A stretch of DNA of 64,000 bases from Didymella arachidicola (Eukaryota; Ascomycota; Dothideomycetes; Pleosporales; Didymellaceae), in NCBI GenBank assembly GCA_016630955.3, contig CM050002.1:124001-188000 (forward strand). The letters are read 5' to 3'. Under the pieces are notes generated by a model, which saw only the letters and a program-made list of their open reading frames with translations, was not told where the DNA came from and ran no database searches. This document shows positions 10,323 to 21,285 of this stretch, in pieces; within the stretch, counting starts at the first letter, position 1; each line of letters opens with the position of its first letter. A program made the position numbers and the translations under genes.

Positions 10323-11166
10323 ATGGACAGCATTATCCACCATATGGGCATCACCATTTCGCATACTCTATTCTCGCTCCTGTCCATGGTGTCAACTATG
10401 ATTGGCTTCGTGTCGTTTGCCTTCACATTACACAGTGGTTTTGGCCGAATCTTGGCACTTCTGGCGCAGCACCCGAAGAAATCCAGGATTACCTGTCCAG
10501 CCTCAAGCAGGAGCTGTTGGAAGAGCGGCGCCATCTACAGAGGGTACGGAAAGGACTAAGATCCATACACCGAGACAAGAGCTATGGACCAGGGGCGAGA
10601 AGTGCGCCCGATGATCCTGACAGCAGTCGGCTACAAGCGCAGCGCCAGAGGCCGTAGGAGTGAAATGCCCTCGGACTATGTACTTTGATCGCGACATTCA
10701 GTCCATGCGCTTGGCAGGCGAGAACGAAGCATTACCGGTCTTGCGCGTGACCATCCGCGACCTGATCAAGTCGTTCCGCCTAATCGAATATCCCATTTTA
10801 AAGCCTGGGTACCAGAATCAGGGATCGACGCAATGGTCAACCAACAGCGCTCCTTACGGGCCCCCAGAGGAAAGCCCGTACTATTCCGATGATGAGGTGT
10901 CAGATTTGCATGCCACCAACCGATTAGGACACGAGTACAAAAAGTGCGGTTTCAGAGAGCGTTGGATTAGGGTGAGGAGAAAAGCTTCAGTCATTGGTTT
11001 GAGCGAGGTGTTGAATCGAGTCGAGGTCCGCAGGACCGCGCATGAAGTCGGTGAAGTGCTGAGTATCGTCAGCAAAATAGGACGTGATATCAAAGATATG
11101 CAGGAGACCATGTTTGCGCTCGAAGGGAGACTGAACAGAGTCGTTGGCGTGGGACGGGTGGAATGA
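10323..11166 (+). pseudogene. Conserved fungal membrane-anchored hypothetical protein, frame-disrupted
   Basis: Three consecutive segments in different frames read like one protein. 10323 to ~10450 gives an N-terminal membrane helix (SHTLFSLLSMVSTMIGFVSF). About 10470-10650 gives an acidic/basic coiled coil (APEEIQDYLSSLKQELLEER). 10690-11166 gives a C-terminal domain (DIQSMRLAGENEALPVLRV, CGFRERWIRVRRKASVIGL, SEVLNRVEVRRTAHEVGEV). The first junction could be a 32-nt GT-AG intron, shorter than usual for fungi. The second (around 10650-10690) shows no splice pair that keeps phase and contains TGA and TAG in the alternative frames. I therefore favour a gene damaged next to the transposon nest, though a multi-exon active gene is not excluded. 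Function unknown. Confidence 0.45.
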
Positions 11167-11502
11167 CACAGCGCCGACGCTGCCATTGAACATAGCAAGA
11201 TACTGTCGTACTTGCCATTTGGCGATCGTACCATGATAGCATTGTGCCTGGAGAGCGTTAGATTTGTACGGGCCATCACTCGCACATTGAGCAGCCATTG
11301 TTCATCAACGGCGCGTAGCTCCTCGCACCATGCGCGTCGGAGCTGCGCGATATTGTTGGAAGCTGGGTGCTGATACATATCATCTTTGCTGCAAAGCATT
11401 CCTCTTTGTCACTTCCGGTCTCAAACGTTTCCACTCGACACCAGGGACTACCGACATAAACCATTGGAAGTGATCCTATTTCAACGAAAGGAGACTAGCA
11501 AC
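11167..11502. other. Intergenic, upstream of acidic orphan
   Basis: 336 bp upstream of the ATG at 11503. I see no clear TATA box and no gene. Confidence 0.5.
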
Positions 11503-12795
11503 ATGTATATTCCAGCACCCATGAAGGATCTTGATTTCACTCAACAGCCATCCGCACAGATGCTGGACACCTGTGCTGGTTTGGCGATGATGCGAGAGCT
11601 GCGCTCCGCAACTGCGGCCTTCCTGGCTGACCGATTCGACGATGGAACCTATGTGGCTACCGCCGATGACATTACTCAACTTCAGGAGGCTACAGGAAAG
11701 TTCTTGGCTGAGCACGCTGATGGCGACTGCTCCTGTCTTGCTCCAATAGGTGTAGGTCTTCTCCTACCTGATGAACGATATGTTATGCCAATCTCCGACG
11801 CTGTGGTTCGTGTTCGTGGCGCAGATATGTCAGCTACCGACCTGATCGAACTCATTGACGAGTGTCTTGATGCTGAATGGGCCTACGAAGACTCAGTGGA
11901 CACCTCGCTGCTAGAAGTCACTGCTACGGACCTTGTGCAGGGAGCTGCATGGTCGCGCACACTAAAGTTGGTTGCATCGTCTGATTTTGCGGGAAACCAG
12001 TCCGCTCAGCAAGAGGATTTGTATCATGCAATCGATGGTCTGCTGGAACAACACGCTGCCATCGACTCACCCGCCGATGACCGTATGGACAATGCGCTAG
12101 TTCATAACGGTCAAGTATTTGATGCGTCCGACATTGCATGCCGCTTCAAGGCGTCAAATGCTGCAGCATTCTTCGACCCCGTGGCAAACTCCGTAATTCC
12201 TTATGCCTCCTTTGATCAACTCTTGGAAATAGAGTTAACGCCGCCTACTGCACATCTCACCGACCGTGCTACGCTCAAAGTGGTCACAAACCTGCCCATC
12301 ATATTGGAGGAAGAAGTGCAGTGGTCGGCTGCATCTGATACCTCCATAGACTTCGCAGATCATCGTGGCTTCCTGGAGCTCATCGAGACGCGACAAGAGA
12401 ACTTCCTTGACGACGAAGACCTTGACGAAGACCTTGGGCTTGTCTCGGGCAAGACAGGCATAGAGGATATGGACGGCTTCTTCAGCGATGACATCTGGAC
12501 CAACGCTCCAGATCTAAACCTTGCAGATCTTAATTTTGCACTGCCAGTTAGCAAACCCCTCTTTTCGCAGCTTGTGGATGAAGCCGATGATGAGCTGCTC
12601 GGAGCCCTCCTCACCGTTCTCAAAACTTTGCAAGCCCACTCTGCGACCGAAGTGCCGACACTTATCGCCGACATCAAGCAAAATATTCATCATTTGATGG
12701 ATGATATGGAACGCCTTGCACTGAACGGGTGCTTAGATGATTGTATCGACGTGGTAGTGGACCGTAAGGTGACACTCGACCAGCCTGATAGATAA
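11503..12795 (+). CDS. Acidic hypothetical protein
   Basis: A single uninterrupted frame of 430 aa from the ATG at 11503 (MYIPAPMKDLDF). The open frame extends further upstream only from a TTG. The protein is strongly acidic (for example NFLDDEDLDEDLGL and DFADHRGFLELIETRQ). It is rich in Ala, Leu and Asp, with several predicted amphipathic helices and no signal peptide, membrane helix or recognisable catalytic motif. Codon use and the lack of internal stops over 1.3 kb support a real gene. I do not recognise a family; a lineage-specific intracellular protein is the plain reading. It stands alone between the damaged gene upstream and a long gene-poor stretch downstream. Confidence 0.65.
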   Translation: MYIPAPMKDLDFTQQPSAQMLDTCAGLAMMRELRSATAAFLADRFDDGTYVATADDITQLQEATGKFLAEHADGDCSCLAPIGVGLLLPDERYVMPISDAVVRVRGADMSATDLIELIDECLDAEWAYEDSVDTSLLEVTATDLVQGAAWSRTLKLVASSDFAGNQSAQQEDLYHAIDGLLEQHAAIDSPADDRMDNALVHNGQVFDASDIACRFKASNAAAFFDPVANSVIPYASFDQLLEIELTPPTAHLTDRATLKVVTNLPIILEEEVQWSAASDTSIDFADHRGFLELIETRQENFLDDEDLDEDLGLVSGKTGIEDMDGFFSDDIWTNAPDLNLADLNFALPVSKPLFSQLVDEADDELLGALLTVLKTLQAHSATEVPTLIADIKQNIHHLMDDMERLALNGCLDDCIDVVVDRKVTLDQPDR

Positions 12796-15450
12796 GATAG
12801 TGTGTTGAAACCGGATGTCGTGTACAATGACCATAGTATTACCAGCGCCGACTATGGCGGATTGTCTATTGCGGGGATATTGAAAGATGGTAGTCTGATA
12901 TGGTGAGAATATAGTGGTGAATTGAGCAATTTCAAAGCAGCGTTTGGCGAGCCGGCAGAAACAGCCGTGGACTTATGCGGGTGGTGTCGTCTGCCTTGCA
13001 ACTCTGCCGTGTTAGACCTGCTCAGTGATCGCCAGAAAAACTCGATGCCACGCCCACCGAGACTCTTTGCATTCGTCATCGGTCTTGAGTGTCTCGTTTC
13101 GCGATAACATGATTTCAGTCAGCCCAGCGCAGCAATGCTTCTACCAAATTCTGCGAGACAGTAAACTTGCTGAGAATACGAGCCTCAAGAAATCTGCGAC
13201 TGCTGCTACCGACAGTAGAAGTTGGAGACGGCGTGCCAACAACGCGTGATGACGATGTTGAACCACCGAAGACTCTTCGCGCAGCCCAACCCCGAAAAGG
13301 CTAGTCTCCATCTCTTCTATTTTCGACGCCTTGGGCGATCAAGTCCAGGTCCTCCCTTCACATAACTTGAAGCTGGGGAGATAAGCGGAGAGGAAGGCCG
13401 GTGAAACAAGTTCGCTGCGCCGCATCTTTGCAGCCGACTCGGCCTAAGCAGAGTGTGAGTCGGACTCGTACAGCATCTGAGCCGCGCGTTCCTGGCCAAT
13501 CACCATCATTGGACACACCGCCGTGCAGCTGATTTCTCCTGCCCAGAACTCAACGGCATCCCCTCGTGTTGTGAGCGGGTTTCCCAAGTGGACCAATACT
13601 GTGACGAAGCTTCAGGCATCCTGCATCCTAGCATCCCAACTCACAAGCTCGCGATCAGCCATCGTCTCCAGGATGCACCATACATTTTCACCTGCCAGAC
13701 CGTTGATTTTTTCAATTTACTGCCGATAGACACCTGCTGTAAATGCTAGCCTTGGTGATCATATCCTAAGTCTTGCGACGTTTCCTGCCTGGTCAGAAGC
13801 TTGTCGTAAATAAGCATTACTTCTTTCGGCAAGGTTCTGAGCACCGAGTGAATATGCACAATCGGGACAACTGCGATCTTATGCAACCACTGGCGAACCA
13901 GCATAGTCTGGCTACATCGAGTGTCTTGTGGGGCGCGTATGTGTAGGGGCTTAACTGACCAACGGAATACGACGGAGAGCCCACAAGGTGCGTTGTTAGC
14001 TGCTTTACGAGCAGCAGTGGATAGGGGTCACGACTGGCGGTAAAGACATGGAACGATGGGTTGCGCTTGCTCGTATCCCAGTTCAGAAGAGATGTTGACG
14101 TGCCTTTTGACATCGCGAGGCTGTGCTTTGAAAGATGTGGCTGCTCAGCTCACAAGGGTGGTACTTCTTGCTCGACGAATTGGTATCTCGTGGCTGCCGT
14201 AGTGTAACGTTCATGTCAACCGTCCGTTGCATCACCAAAACGGTGATGGCGGAGTGCTTGTTCTCCGCTTAGCTTACTTGAAGAAGTTAAGACTCGATTT
14301 CGTAACCTGCAGGTCAGCATACTGGTATCCGACGTACCACAGTATATATTGTGAGTGGGTCCGGCACAACCGGAAGACCTTACTCGTTACATTACATCAG
14401 ATCCTGTCTGCTTTTAGATATATTACAGCACTTACCCCTGCAATCTACTTAAGTTACAGCCTCTAGGACTTAAAAAGTATTAAAAACGCACCAGATTAGT
14501 GCCTAAGACGACTGAAAAATACGACCGAGACCTCTTGTCATCGTCTCCACTCACAAAATATATGCCTGCAACCATAGTAAGTGGCGCTGATCAGGGCAGG
14601 AGTCAATATTTGCTTTACGAGCAGTCGAACCTCTCTGATCCACAGCGCTTCGATGGCCCACTACTATCAGCGGCCGATTACAGAATAGCCGCAGAAAAAG
14701 AGAGGAGGCCTTTACCTAGCGGAAGGGACGGAGAATAGAACTGCACCGACCACGATTAGAGCGTTGGCGGCGGCGGATCGTCAGGAGCGTTTTTCGACGG
14801 CGGTGGACACCCGGGAGCCCGAAGCCAAGGGACGGTCATGGCGGCAGGGGTGGAAGCTCCGAAATGAAGCCCTGTTATTGAGGACGCGGCAGTGGGTAGC
14901 GCTCGTGTGTTGTGATGGGCGGCAGGAGTGAGGTGTCGCCGCTGAGTGCCGGTGTGTGGGTTGTCAGCAATACGCTACGCCAGATTAAGGAAGATGCAGT
15001 ACATAATTAGAACAAACGGTCGAGCCGCCTCCTAGCAACTACCACCAGAAAGCGGTAGGGCTGTGTCGTTCGCCGCGCTGCTCCTTGCTACCGTACTGCT
15101 AGAGCAACCCAATTTGAGCATCGACGCTATCGACGTACCGTGCCTGTCGTGTTCCCAAGATGGGACCTCGTGTCGTGCTCATGGCGAGATGTTACTTCGT
15201 AACTGACAAAGCGTTGGCCATGGCGACGTCAGCCAGCAGAGAAGCGCATGGATGCTCAGAGAGGTCCCAGTATATAACTTTCCTTCGATCGCATCCAGAT
15301 AGAACTCATCAACAACAAAAAAACAGTTTCTTAATTACCACCTTCGCTTTTTCTTAACCTTCTCAAGACAGACATTCGTTTCAGTCTATCTCCAGATACT
15401 TAATACCTAATCACCGAAGCTTCGAAGCAGTCAATCAACCCATCTTCAAG
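12796..15450. other. Gene-poor stretch of 2.65 kb
   Basis: No convincing gene on either strand: open frames are under 100 codons, mostly without ATG, and overlap. The part around 14390-14515 is markedly AT-rich (ttagatatattacag, taaaaagtattaaaaacg) and may be a decayed repeat. The last ~200 bp are the promoter and 5' UTR of the wall-protein gene. Confidence 0.5.
15270..15277 (+). promoter_or_regulatory. TATA box of the repeat-rich wall-protein gene
   Basis: The sequence gtatataa lies about 175 bp before the ATG at 15451. It is followed by a C/T- and A-rich leader without long secondary frames. This layout is common for highly expressed fungal surface-protein genes. The transcription start is not determined. 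Confidence 0.5.
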
Positions 15451-18400
15451 ATGCGTTACTCCTTCGTCGCTGCGGCCATCATCGGTGCCGTTGCTGCCAC
15501 TCCCGTTGCTGAGTATGGCTACCCAGTCAACACCCCATCGAGCTCTGCTCCCAGCTACCCTGAGTACACACCCAGCTCTTCCAAGCCTGTAGCACCCTCG
15601 AGCTCTGCTCCTGGCTACCCTGAGTACACACCCAGCTCTTCCAAGCCTGTAGCACCCTCGAGCTCTGCTCCCGCTTCCAGCAGCTCTGTTCCCTCATACG
15701 GCCAGAGCTCTTCCAAGCCGGTTGTGCCTTCCAGCTCTGCTCCCGCTTCCAGCAGCACTGTCCCTGGCTACCCTGTGTACACTCCCTCAAGCTCTGCTCC
15801 CGCTTCCAGCAGCTCTGTTCCCTCATACGGCCAGAGCTCTTCCAAGCCGGTTGTGCCCTCCAGCTCTGCTCCCGCTTCCAGCAGCACTGTCCCTGGCTAC
15901 CCTGTGTACACTCCCTCCAGCTCTGTCCCTTCGTACGGCCAGAGCTCGTCTAAGCCGGTTGTGCCCTCCAGCTCTGCTCCCGCTTCCAGCAGCTCTGTTC
16001 CTTCATATGGCCAGAGCTCGTCTAAGCCGGTTGTGCCCTCTAGCTCTGCTCCCGCTTCCAGCAGCACTGTCCCTGGCTACCCTGTGTACACTCCCTCCAG
16101 CTCTGTCCCTTCGTACGGCCAGAGCTCTTCTAAGCCGGTTGTGCCTTCCAGCTCTGCTCCCGCTTCCAGCAGCTCTGTTCCCTCATACGGCCAGAGCTCT
16201 TCCAAGCCGGTTGTGCCTTCCAGCTCTGCTCCCGCTTCCAGCAGCACTGTCCCTGGCTACCCTGTGTACACTCCCTCAAGCTCTGCTCCCGCTTCCAGCA
16301 GCTCTGTTCCCTCATACGGCCAGAGCTCTTCCAAGCCGGTTGTGCCCTCCAGCTCTGCTCCCGCTTCCAGCAGCACTGTCCCTGGCTACCCTGTGTACAC
16401 TCCCTCCAGCTCTGTCCCTTCGTACGGCCAGAGCTCGTCTAAGCCGGTTGTGCCCTCCAGCTCTGCTCCCGCTTCCAGCAGCTCTGTTCCTTCATATGGC
16501 CAGAGCTCGTCTAAGCCGGTTGTGCCCTCTAGCTCTGCTCCCGCTTCCAGCAGCACTGTCCCTGGCTACCCTGTGTACACTCCCTCCAGCTCTGTCCCTT
16601 CGTACGGCCAGAGCTCTTCCAAGCCGGTTGTGCCCTCCAGCTCTGCTCCCGCTTCCAGCAGCACTGTCCCTGGCTACCCTGTGTACACTCCCTCCAGCTC
16701 TGTCCCTTCGTACGGCCAGAGCTCGTCTAAGCCGGTTGTGCCCTCCAGCTCTGCTCCCGCTTCCAGCAGCACTGTCCCTGGCTACCCTGTGTACACTCCC
16801 TCCAGCTCTGTCCCTTCGTACGGCCAGAGCTCGTCTAAGCCGGTTGTGCCCTCCAGCTCTGCTCCCGCTTCCAGCAGCACTGTCCCTGGCTACCCTGTGT
16901 ACACTCCCTCCAGCTCTGTCCCTTCGTACGGCCAGAGCTCGTCTAAGCCGGTTGTGCCCTCCAGCTCTGCTCCCGCTTCCAGCAGCACTGTCCCTGGCTA
17001 CCCTGTGTACACTCCCTCCAGCTCTGTCCCTTCGTACGGCCAGAGCTCGTCTAAGCCGGTTGTGCCCTCCAGCTCTGCTCCCGCTTCCAGCAGCTCTGTT
17101 CCTTCATATGGCCAGAGCTCGTCTAAGCCGGTTGTGCCCTCTAGCTCTGCTCCCGCTTCCAGCAGCACTGTCCCTGGCTACCCTGTGTACACTCCCTCCA
17201 GCTCTGTCCCTTCGTACGGCCAGAGCTCTTCCAAGCCGGTTGTGCCCTCCAGCTCTGCTCCCGCTTCCAGCAGCACTGTCCCTGGCTACCCTGTGTACAC
17301 TCCCTCCAGCTCTGTCCCTTCGTACGGCCAGAGCTCGTCTAAGCCAGTTGTGCCTTCCAGCTCTGCGCCTCACTATCCTGTGTACACTCCCTCGAGATCC
17401 GTCCCTTCGTACGGCCAGAACTCTTCCAAGCCCGTCCCCTCGAGCTCTTCGGTTCCGTCTGTCCCTACTAGCACCAAGGAGCTGACCACCTACACCACCA
17501 CCACCGTTTGCCCTGTCACTCAGACTCACGGCACCCAGGTCGTCACCACCTTGACCACCAGCGTCGCTACCATCACCTCCTGCAAGGGTGGATGCCCCGG
17601 TTACGAGACCACCTCCGTGCCCGCCAAGCCCACCAGCAGCAAGCCAACCGAGGGCACGACCACTGTTGTCACCACCTACGAATGGGTACCGTGCTCTACA
17701 CCCGTCGGCCACAATGGATCTTCGACCATCTACTCCACCTACCTGACCGCCAGCTACAAGACATACACCTCCATCTACGCTCCTAAGCCTACTGCGTCCG
17801 TCGGCGTCCCTCAGTACACTCCTGTTGCCAGCAAGGAGAACCAGCCTTCCTACAGCCTTGGTGTTCCTCAGTACACTCCTGTTGCCAGCAAGGAGAACCA
17901 GCCTTCCTACAGCCTTGGTGTTCCTCAGTACACTCCTGTTGCCAGCAAGGAGAACCAGCCTTCCTACAGCCTTGGTGTTCCTCAGTACACCCCTGTTGCT
18001 AGCAAGGACAGTGTGCCTTCCTACAGTGCCGGTATTCCTCAGTACACTCCCGTTGCCAGCAAGGAGAGCTGCCCTGCTCCTGTGACCGTCACCGTCACCG
18101 AGACCGAGACCGTCACTGTCGGTGTTGATGTACCCCAGTCCACCCCTGTCGTTCCTGACTCCTACACCACCGAGGTCGTCCCCAACAGTGCCAAGTCGAC
18201 TCCCGTCTACCCTACCGCCACCTCCATCCCCGGCGGTTGCAACCCTGCCCACCCTGGCAGCTGCCCCACCCCTTCTGCTTCCAAGTCTGAGGGCTATCCC
18301 ACCGGCCCCAAGCCCAGCTCTGGCTCGTCCATCGTCTACTCCAGCTCGAAGCCTGCTCCCTACCCCTACAGCTCGGTGAAGTCTTACCCCGCTTCCACCC

Positions 18401-18576
18401 CTTCGTCCTCCGTTGGCTATCCCGCTAGCACTCCTTCGTCTTCCAAGAGCTACCCCGCGAGCACTCCCTCTGCCGAGGCTTCCTCCAGCACACCTGCTGG
18501 CTACGTCCCTTACCCCGTTGAGTCGTCTACCAAGGCTACTCCCGTCCCTACTGGCGGCTACGGCTCCGGATACTAA
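15451..18576 (+). CDS. Secreted Ser/Pro-rich tandem-repeat cell-wall-like protein
   Basis: 1041 aa in one exon. Residues 1-16 (MRYSFVAAAIIGAVAA) form a signal peptide. Roughly residues 30-650 are built from Ser/Pro blocks, mainly a 36-residue unit containing VPSYGQSSSKPVVP and STVPGYPVYTPSSS, repeated about a dozen times. A Thr-rich middle (TYTTTTVCPVTQT, VVTTLTTSVATITSCKGGC) carries the few Cys residues. It resembles the repetitive Thr/Ser segments of fungal wall glycoproteins. A second array follows, with a 19-residue unit (GVPQYTPVASKENQPSYSL) in four to five copies, then a Ser/Pro tail ending GGYGSGY. There is no hydrophobic GPI-type C terminus. Dense Ser/Thr/Pro predicts heavy O-mannosylation and an extended wall-spanning or secreted polymer. 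A structural or adhesion role is inference. Confidence 0.85.
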   Translation: MRYSFVAAAIIGAVAATPVAEYGYPVNTPSSSAPSYPEYTPSSSKPVAPSSSAPGYPEYTPSSSKPVAPSSSAPASSSSVPSYGQSSSKPVVPSSSAPASSSTVPGYPVYTPSSSAPASSSSVPSYGQSSSKPVVPSSSAPASSSTVPGYPVYTPSSSVPSYGQSSSKPVVPSSSAPASSSSVPSYGQSSSKPVVPSSSAPASSSTVPGYPVYTPSSSVPSYGQSSSKPVVPSSSAPASSSSVPSYGQSSSKPVVPSSSAPASSSTVPGYPVYTPSSSAPASSSSVPSYGQSSSKPVVPSSSAPASSSTVPGYPVYTPSSSVPSYGQSSSKPVVPSSSAPASSSSVPSYGQSSSKPVVPSSSAPASSSTVPGYPVYTPSSSVPSYGQSSSKPVVPSSSAPASSSTVPGYPVYTPSSSVPSYGQSSSKPVVPSSSAPASSSTVPGYPVYTPSSSVPSYGQSSSKPVVPSSSAPASSSTVPGYPVYTPSSSVPSYGQSSSKPVVPSSSAPASSSTVPGYPVYTPSSSVPSYGQSSSKPVVPSSSAPASSSSVPSYGQSSSKPVVPSSSAPASSSTVPGYPVYTPSSSVPSYGQSSSKPVVPSSSAPASSSTVPGYPVYTPSSSVPSYGQSSSKPVVPSSSAPHYPVYTPSRSVPSYGQNSSKPVPSSSSVPSVPTSTKELTTYTTTTVCPVTQTHGTQVVTTLTTSVATITSCKGGCPGYETTSVPAKPTSSKPTEGTTTVVTTYEWVPCSTPVGHNGSSTIYSTYLTASYKTYTSIYAPKPTASVGVPQYTPVASKENQPSYSLGVPQYTPVASKENQPSYSLGVPQYTPVASKENQPSYSLGVPQYTPVASKDSVPSYSAGIPQYTPVASKESCPAPVTVTVTETETVTVGVDVPQSTPVVPDSYTTEVVPNSAKSTPVYPTATSIPGGCNPAHPGSCPTPSASKSEGYPTGPKPSSGSSIVYSSSKPAPYPYSSVKSYPASTPSSSVGYPASTPSSSKSYPASTPSAEASSSTPAGYVPYPVESSTKATPVPTGGYGSGY
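15660..17370 (+). repeat. Coding minisatellite, 108-bp unit
   Basis: Tandem units of 108 bp (36 codons) encode VPSYGQSSSKPVVPSSS plus APASSSTVPGYPVYTPSSS. Neighbouring copies are almost identical (for example the units starting near 16561, 16669, 16777 and 16885). A longer period of 489 bp is also visible: 15783-16170 matches 16272-16659, including shared minor variants. All unit lengths are multiples of three, so copy number can change without breaking the frame. Confidence 0.9.
17803..18070 (+). repeat. Coding minisatellite, 57-bp unit
   Basis: Four to five copies of a 57-bp unit encoding GVPQYTPVASKENQPSYSL. The first three are nearly identical at DNA level. The last two have drifted (KDSVPSYSAGI, KESCP). 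Confidence 0.9.
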
Positions 18577-20005
18577 GCGGAAGCGCTCATGAGCAACGTT
18601 CACTTCGCTTTTTGAAACCATTAGTCTGGGATTTTGGATGGTGAAATGCCTCTTGATACAAAGGGCGATATCGTGACTCTTGTCTCTACATAGTCATGGC
18701 GCATTTATGGATGTTATTTTTTTTTTCTCTTCTTACTTTCCTTTGTGGATACATTTAAGGCTAGAAAACGCTTGGAGCGCACATGATATAGATAGCAAAT
18801 TTCAAGCTTGACTTCACTTTTGGGATCCTATGTTTGGTGTGTTCTGTCAATCTGCTTCACAAGTCCAGTGCGGCACAACACGGCATTGAGAAGAGACTCA
18901 AAGCGACCGCAACTGCCCACGCGCCAACAGTGACCATCGACACTGCAACGATGAGCAAGAATCAGCAACTGAAAGAGTCAGGAGTCCAACATTCCCGGCG
19001 AATCTGAGACGGCCATGCCAATCGCAAACACCGCATCTATTCGGCAATTTTGTGAGTCTAAGTCAAAGGCCTCGTATCTGCAGCGAAAGCAAGCACACAT
19101 GACCCATCTCGTATCAGCACAATATATCGAAGGTGATGGTATCGCCTTAATATTTTTATCTACAGTCTATTCCATATTGGGCACCGACAGCGAGTGCTGC
19201 GCCTAAGTTGGTAGTCGGGGACAGAAAGCACTTCCAGTGGGGCTGTTTGAGCGACGAAGTCATGAAGTTGTGGATGCGGAGCACAGCAGTGGCAGTGCTG
19301 AGTGCAGTAGCAGCGGCCCTGACGATGGATAGTACTCTATTCGTAAGAAGCGGCAGTGCCTAGTCTTGCAGAAAGGGAACAGGCATCTGGCCCTGTTTCT
19401 GCAAGAATAGGCAGTAATTGGTGGCTGTACAAGGTATAGTTCAACTGCCGACAAAAGTTTCATCACGTTCCTAAAATATACACATACATGCAGCAGTAAA
19501 TCCGATGCGCCTACCTTGTTCTACCTCGGTCAGCAGATCGACGCTGGCTGGTTCATGGATAGTACTTGTCCACCGCTTCAGATAGGTCTTCTGGTATACT
19601 AGACCGCGGCATGGAGGCAGCGACTTGAAGTTGCCGCAATTGGTTTTAGCAAATTAGGGGTCTAGAGGATAACTATAGACATATACTGTAATTGATTATG
19701 TACTCGTTGTATATGAACTAAAGACTGCTCGACTGGCGGTGTACAATGACTCAGTGTCGTGGCGATGTTGACGGTACTAACGAAGCAGGAAGGCTTTCAA
19801 AACGGTTCGCGTAAGACACTACAAAGAGAAATCCTGAAACTCATAGACGGAAGGTGATATCCTGAGCCAGACAAAAGCGGAACATACTATTCTCTGGTTT
19901 CACCCTTGTTCAAGAACTTGAGTCACAGACACCCCAGCTCACCATCTTGTAGCCAACCCGTGGATCTGCGCAGTCAACACTTACGAAGTATTTGACATTA
20001 CCCGG
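18577..20005. other. Intergenic between two convergent surface-protein genes
   Basis: 1.4 kb with 3' flanks of both genes, a T-rich run at about 18715-18730 and short meaningless frames. I see no gene here. Confidence 0.5.
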
Positions 20006-21285
20006 TTAGTCTCGTAGCCACTCGTACGGCCGCACTTTATCGATGCCACCACAAGCGCCGTTCCCAACCACCGTGCTGCTGTCACCCCAGAAGTCGTTGC
20101 CATCACGTCGCGCGCTCCACCACAATTCTACCGTTGGCTTCGTGCTATTCGAAGCCAGACATTCATTTCCGATCCAAATACTACAGATGCCAGCCTTATA
20201 CTGATAGAACCACGTACGCGGCTCGCGGGCCGCATGCCCGCAGCAGTCAAGGGCTGAGGTTGTGTTGGGATTGCGAACGTCGAAAGAGGGGATGCCAGGG
20301 GAAGTAATCCGGAGTGTATCGAGCGGATATATGTTTATAGAATCATCATATTGCCGAATGTCAAGTGCGTTTATGAGGTTGTTCTTTGGACATGCCGCGT
20401 ATTTAGTGACGGTAGACGTGCGGACCTCGACCGTAGCCTACGGGTTACATCAGTAAACTGTTATTGAATACATGAGTGTATTGAAGAACTTACAGTCGAA
20501 GTCACGGTCGTGGCTTCCGTGTACGTCGCCCAGGTACTCGTGACCGTCAGAACCGTGGAGATGGTAGGCTGCTGCGCCTCCATGGCTGGAGTTGAGGTGG
20601 GAGATACCCATACTGTCCTTCTTGTGCTGTCGAAATCTATATAGCGCGTGCGGGTGAGTACTTTTGCGGGTATATCGTGTCTCAACGTGGTTGTGGATGA
20701 GAAGGTCGCAGTGTAGACAGTGAAGTAGCACGACGTAGCTGTAGCATACCAGCCGCGGTTGCACATGACTTCTTCAGTCACAAATCCAGAGTCTTTATCC
20801 CAGTATTCATCCTGTACAGCCCATTTTTCGTCAGGCTCAGCAACGAACCTCGCCTTCGCGGAAGAGTGCTGCACGGCTAGTGGAGTGTATCCCGGAAATG
20901 CGGGTATGGTAATGGTCGCAGCGATTACGGCGGTGGTATTGAAGACCTTAGTGTAGGTTTTGGTGTTTACGGGGATATTGTTGACAGTGACTGTATGAGT
21001 ATAGACAGTGGATGTGAGATTGCTACCGCTCGTCAGCGTCGTGACGTCGTAGACCGTCGTCGTCGCATCTGTAGTTATGGTGGATGGAGCAGGGGTCAGT
21101 ACGACTGTTTTCACAAGGCCAATGCGCGACGTGACGGTGGTAGAGGCAGTGGGAAGCTGGTCTGCTGGGATCGTCTGTGTGGCGTTGTGTTTCATTTTGT
21201 TGTCGTAAAAGAGGACGCATTGGCTCGTAGTCGAGAGAACGATTGGAACTGAAGAGGCAGTGCATGTACCTGGCAAGAAGTACAT
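20006..21285 (-). CDS. Thr-rich secreted-type protein with C-terminal cysteine domain
   Basis: Two exons: 20494-21285 and 20006-20437, joined across a 56-nt intron (20438-20493, gtaagt...cgtag, phase 0). The model from the ATG at 21285 (MYFLPGTCTASS) is about 407 aa. The first half is Thr/Ser/Val-rich (TSTVYTHTVTVNNIPVNTKT). The second exon holds a Cys-containing domain (TVTKYAACPKNNL, CCGHAAREPRTWF, CSIWIGNECLASN, NGACGGIDK), as in uncharacterised secreted proteins of Pezizomycotina. The start is doubtful because a secreted protein should have a signal peptide. An upstream in-frame ATG at 21333 encodes a hydrophobic MAIFTMISFAMLTM but runs into TAG (21289-21291). That TAG also looks like an intron 3' splice site (gctcac...gatgtag), so an upstream exon may be missing here. 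Function unknown. Confidence 0.65.

Noticed and set aside
15660..17370. Regular short repeats that could suggest a CRISPR array
   Set aside because: Units are directly adjacent without unique spacers, are coding, and the genome is eukaryotic.
15722..17485. 587-codon frame (+2) overlapping the wall-protein repeats
   Set aside because: Same composition effect; no signal peptide or promoter of its own.
17104..18621. 505-codon ATG-started open frame antisense to the wall-protein gene
   Set aside because: It mirrors the biased Ser/Pro/Thr codons of the repeats; the translation is Gly/Arg/Ala low-complexity with no domain. A repeat unit divisible by three keeps all six frames free of stops once one unit is.
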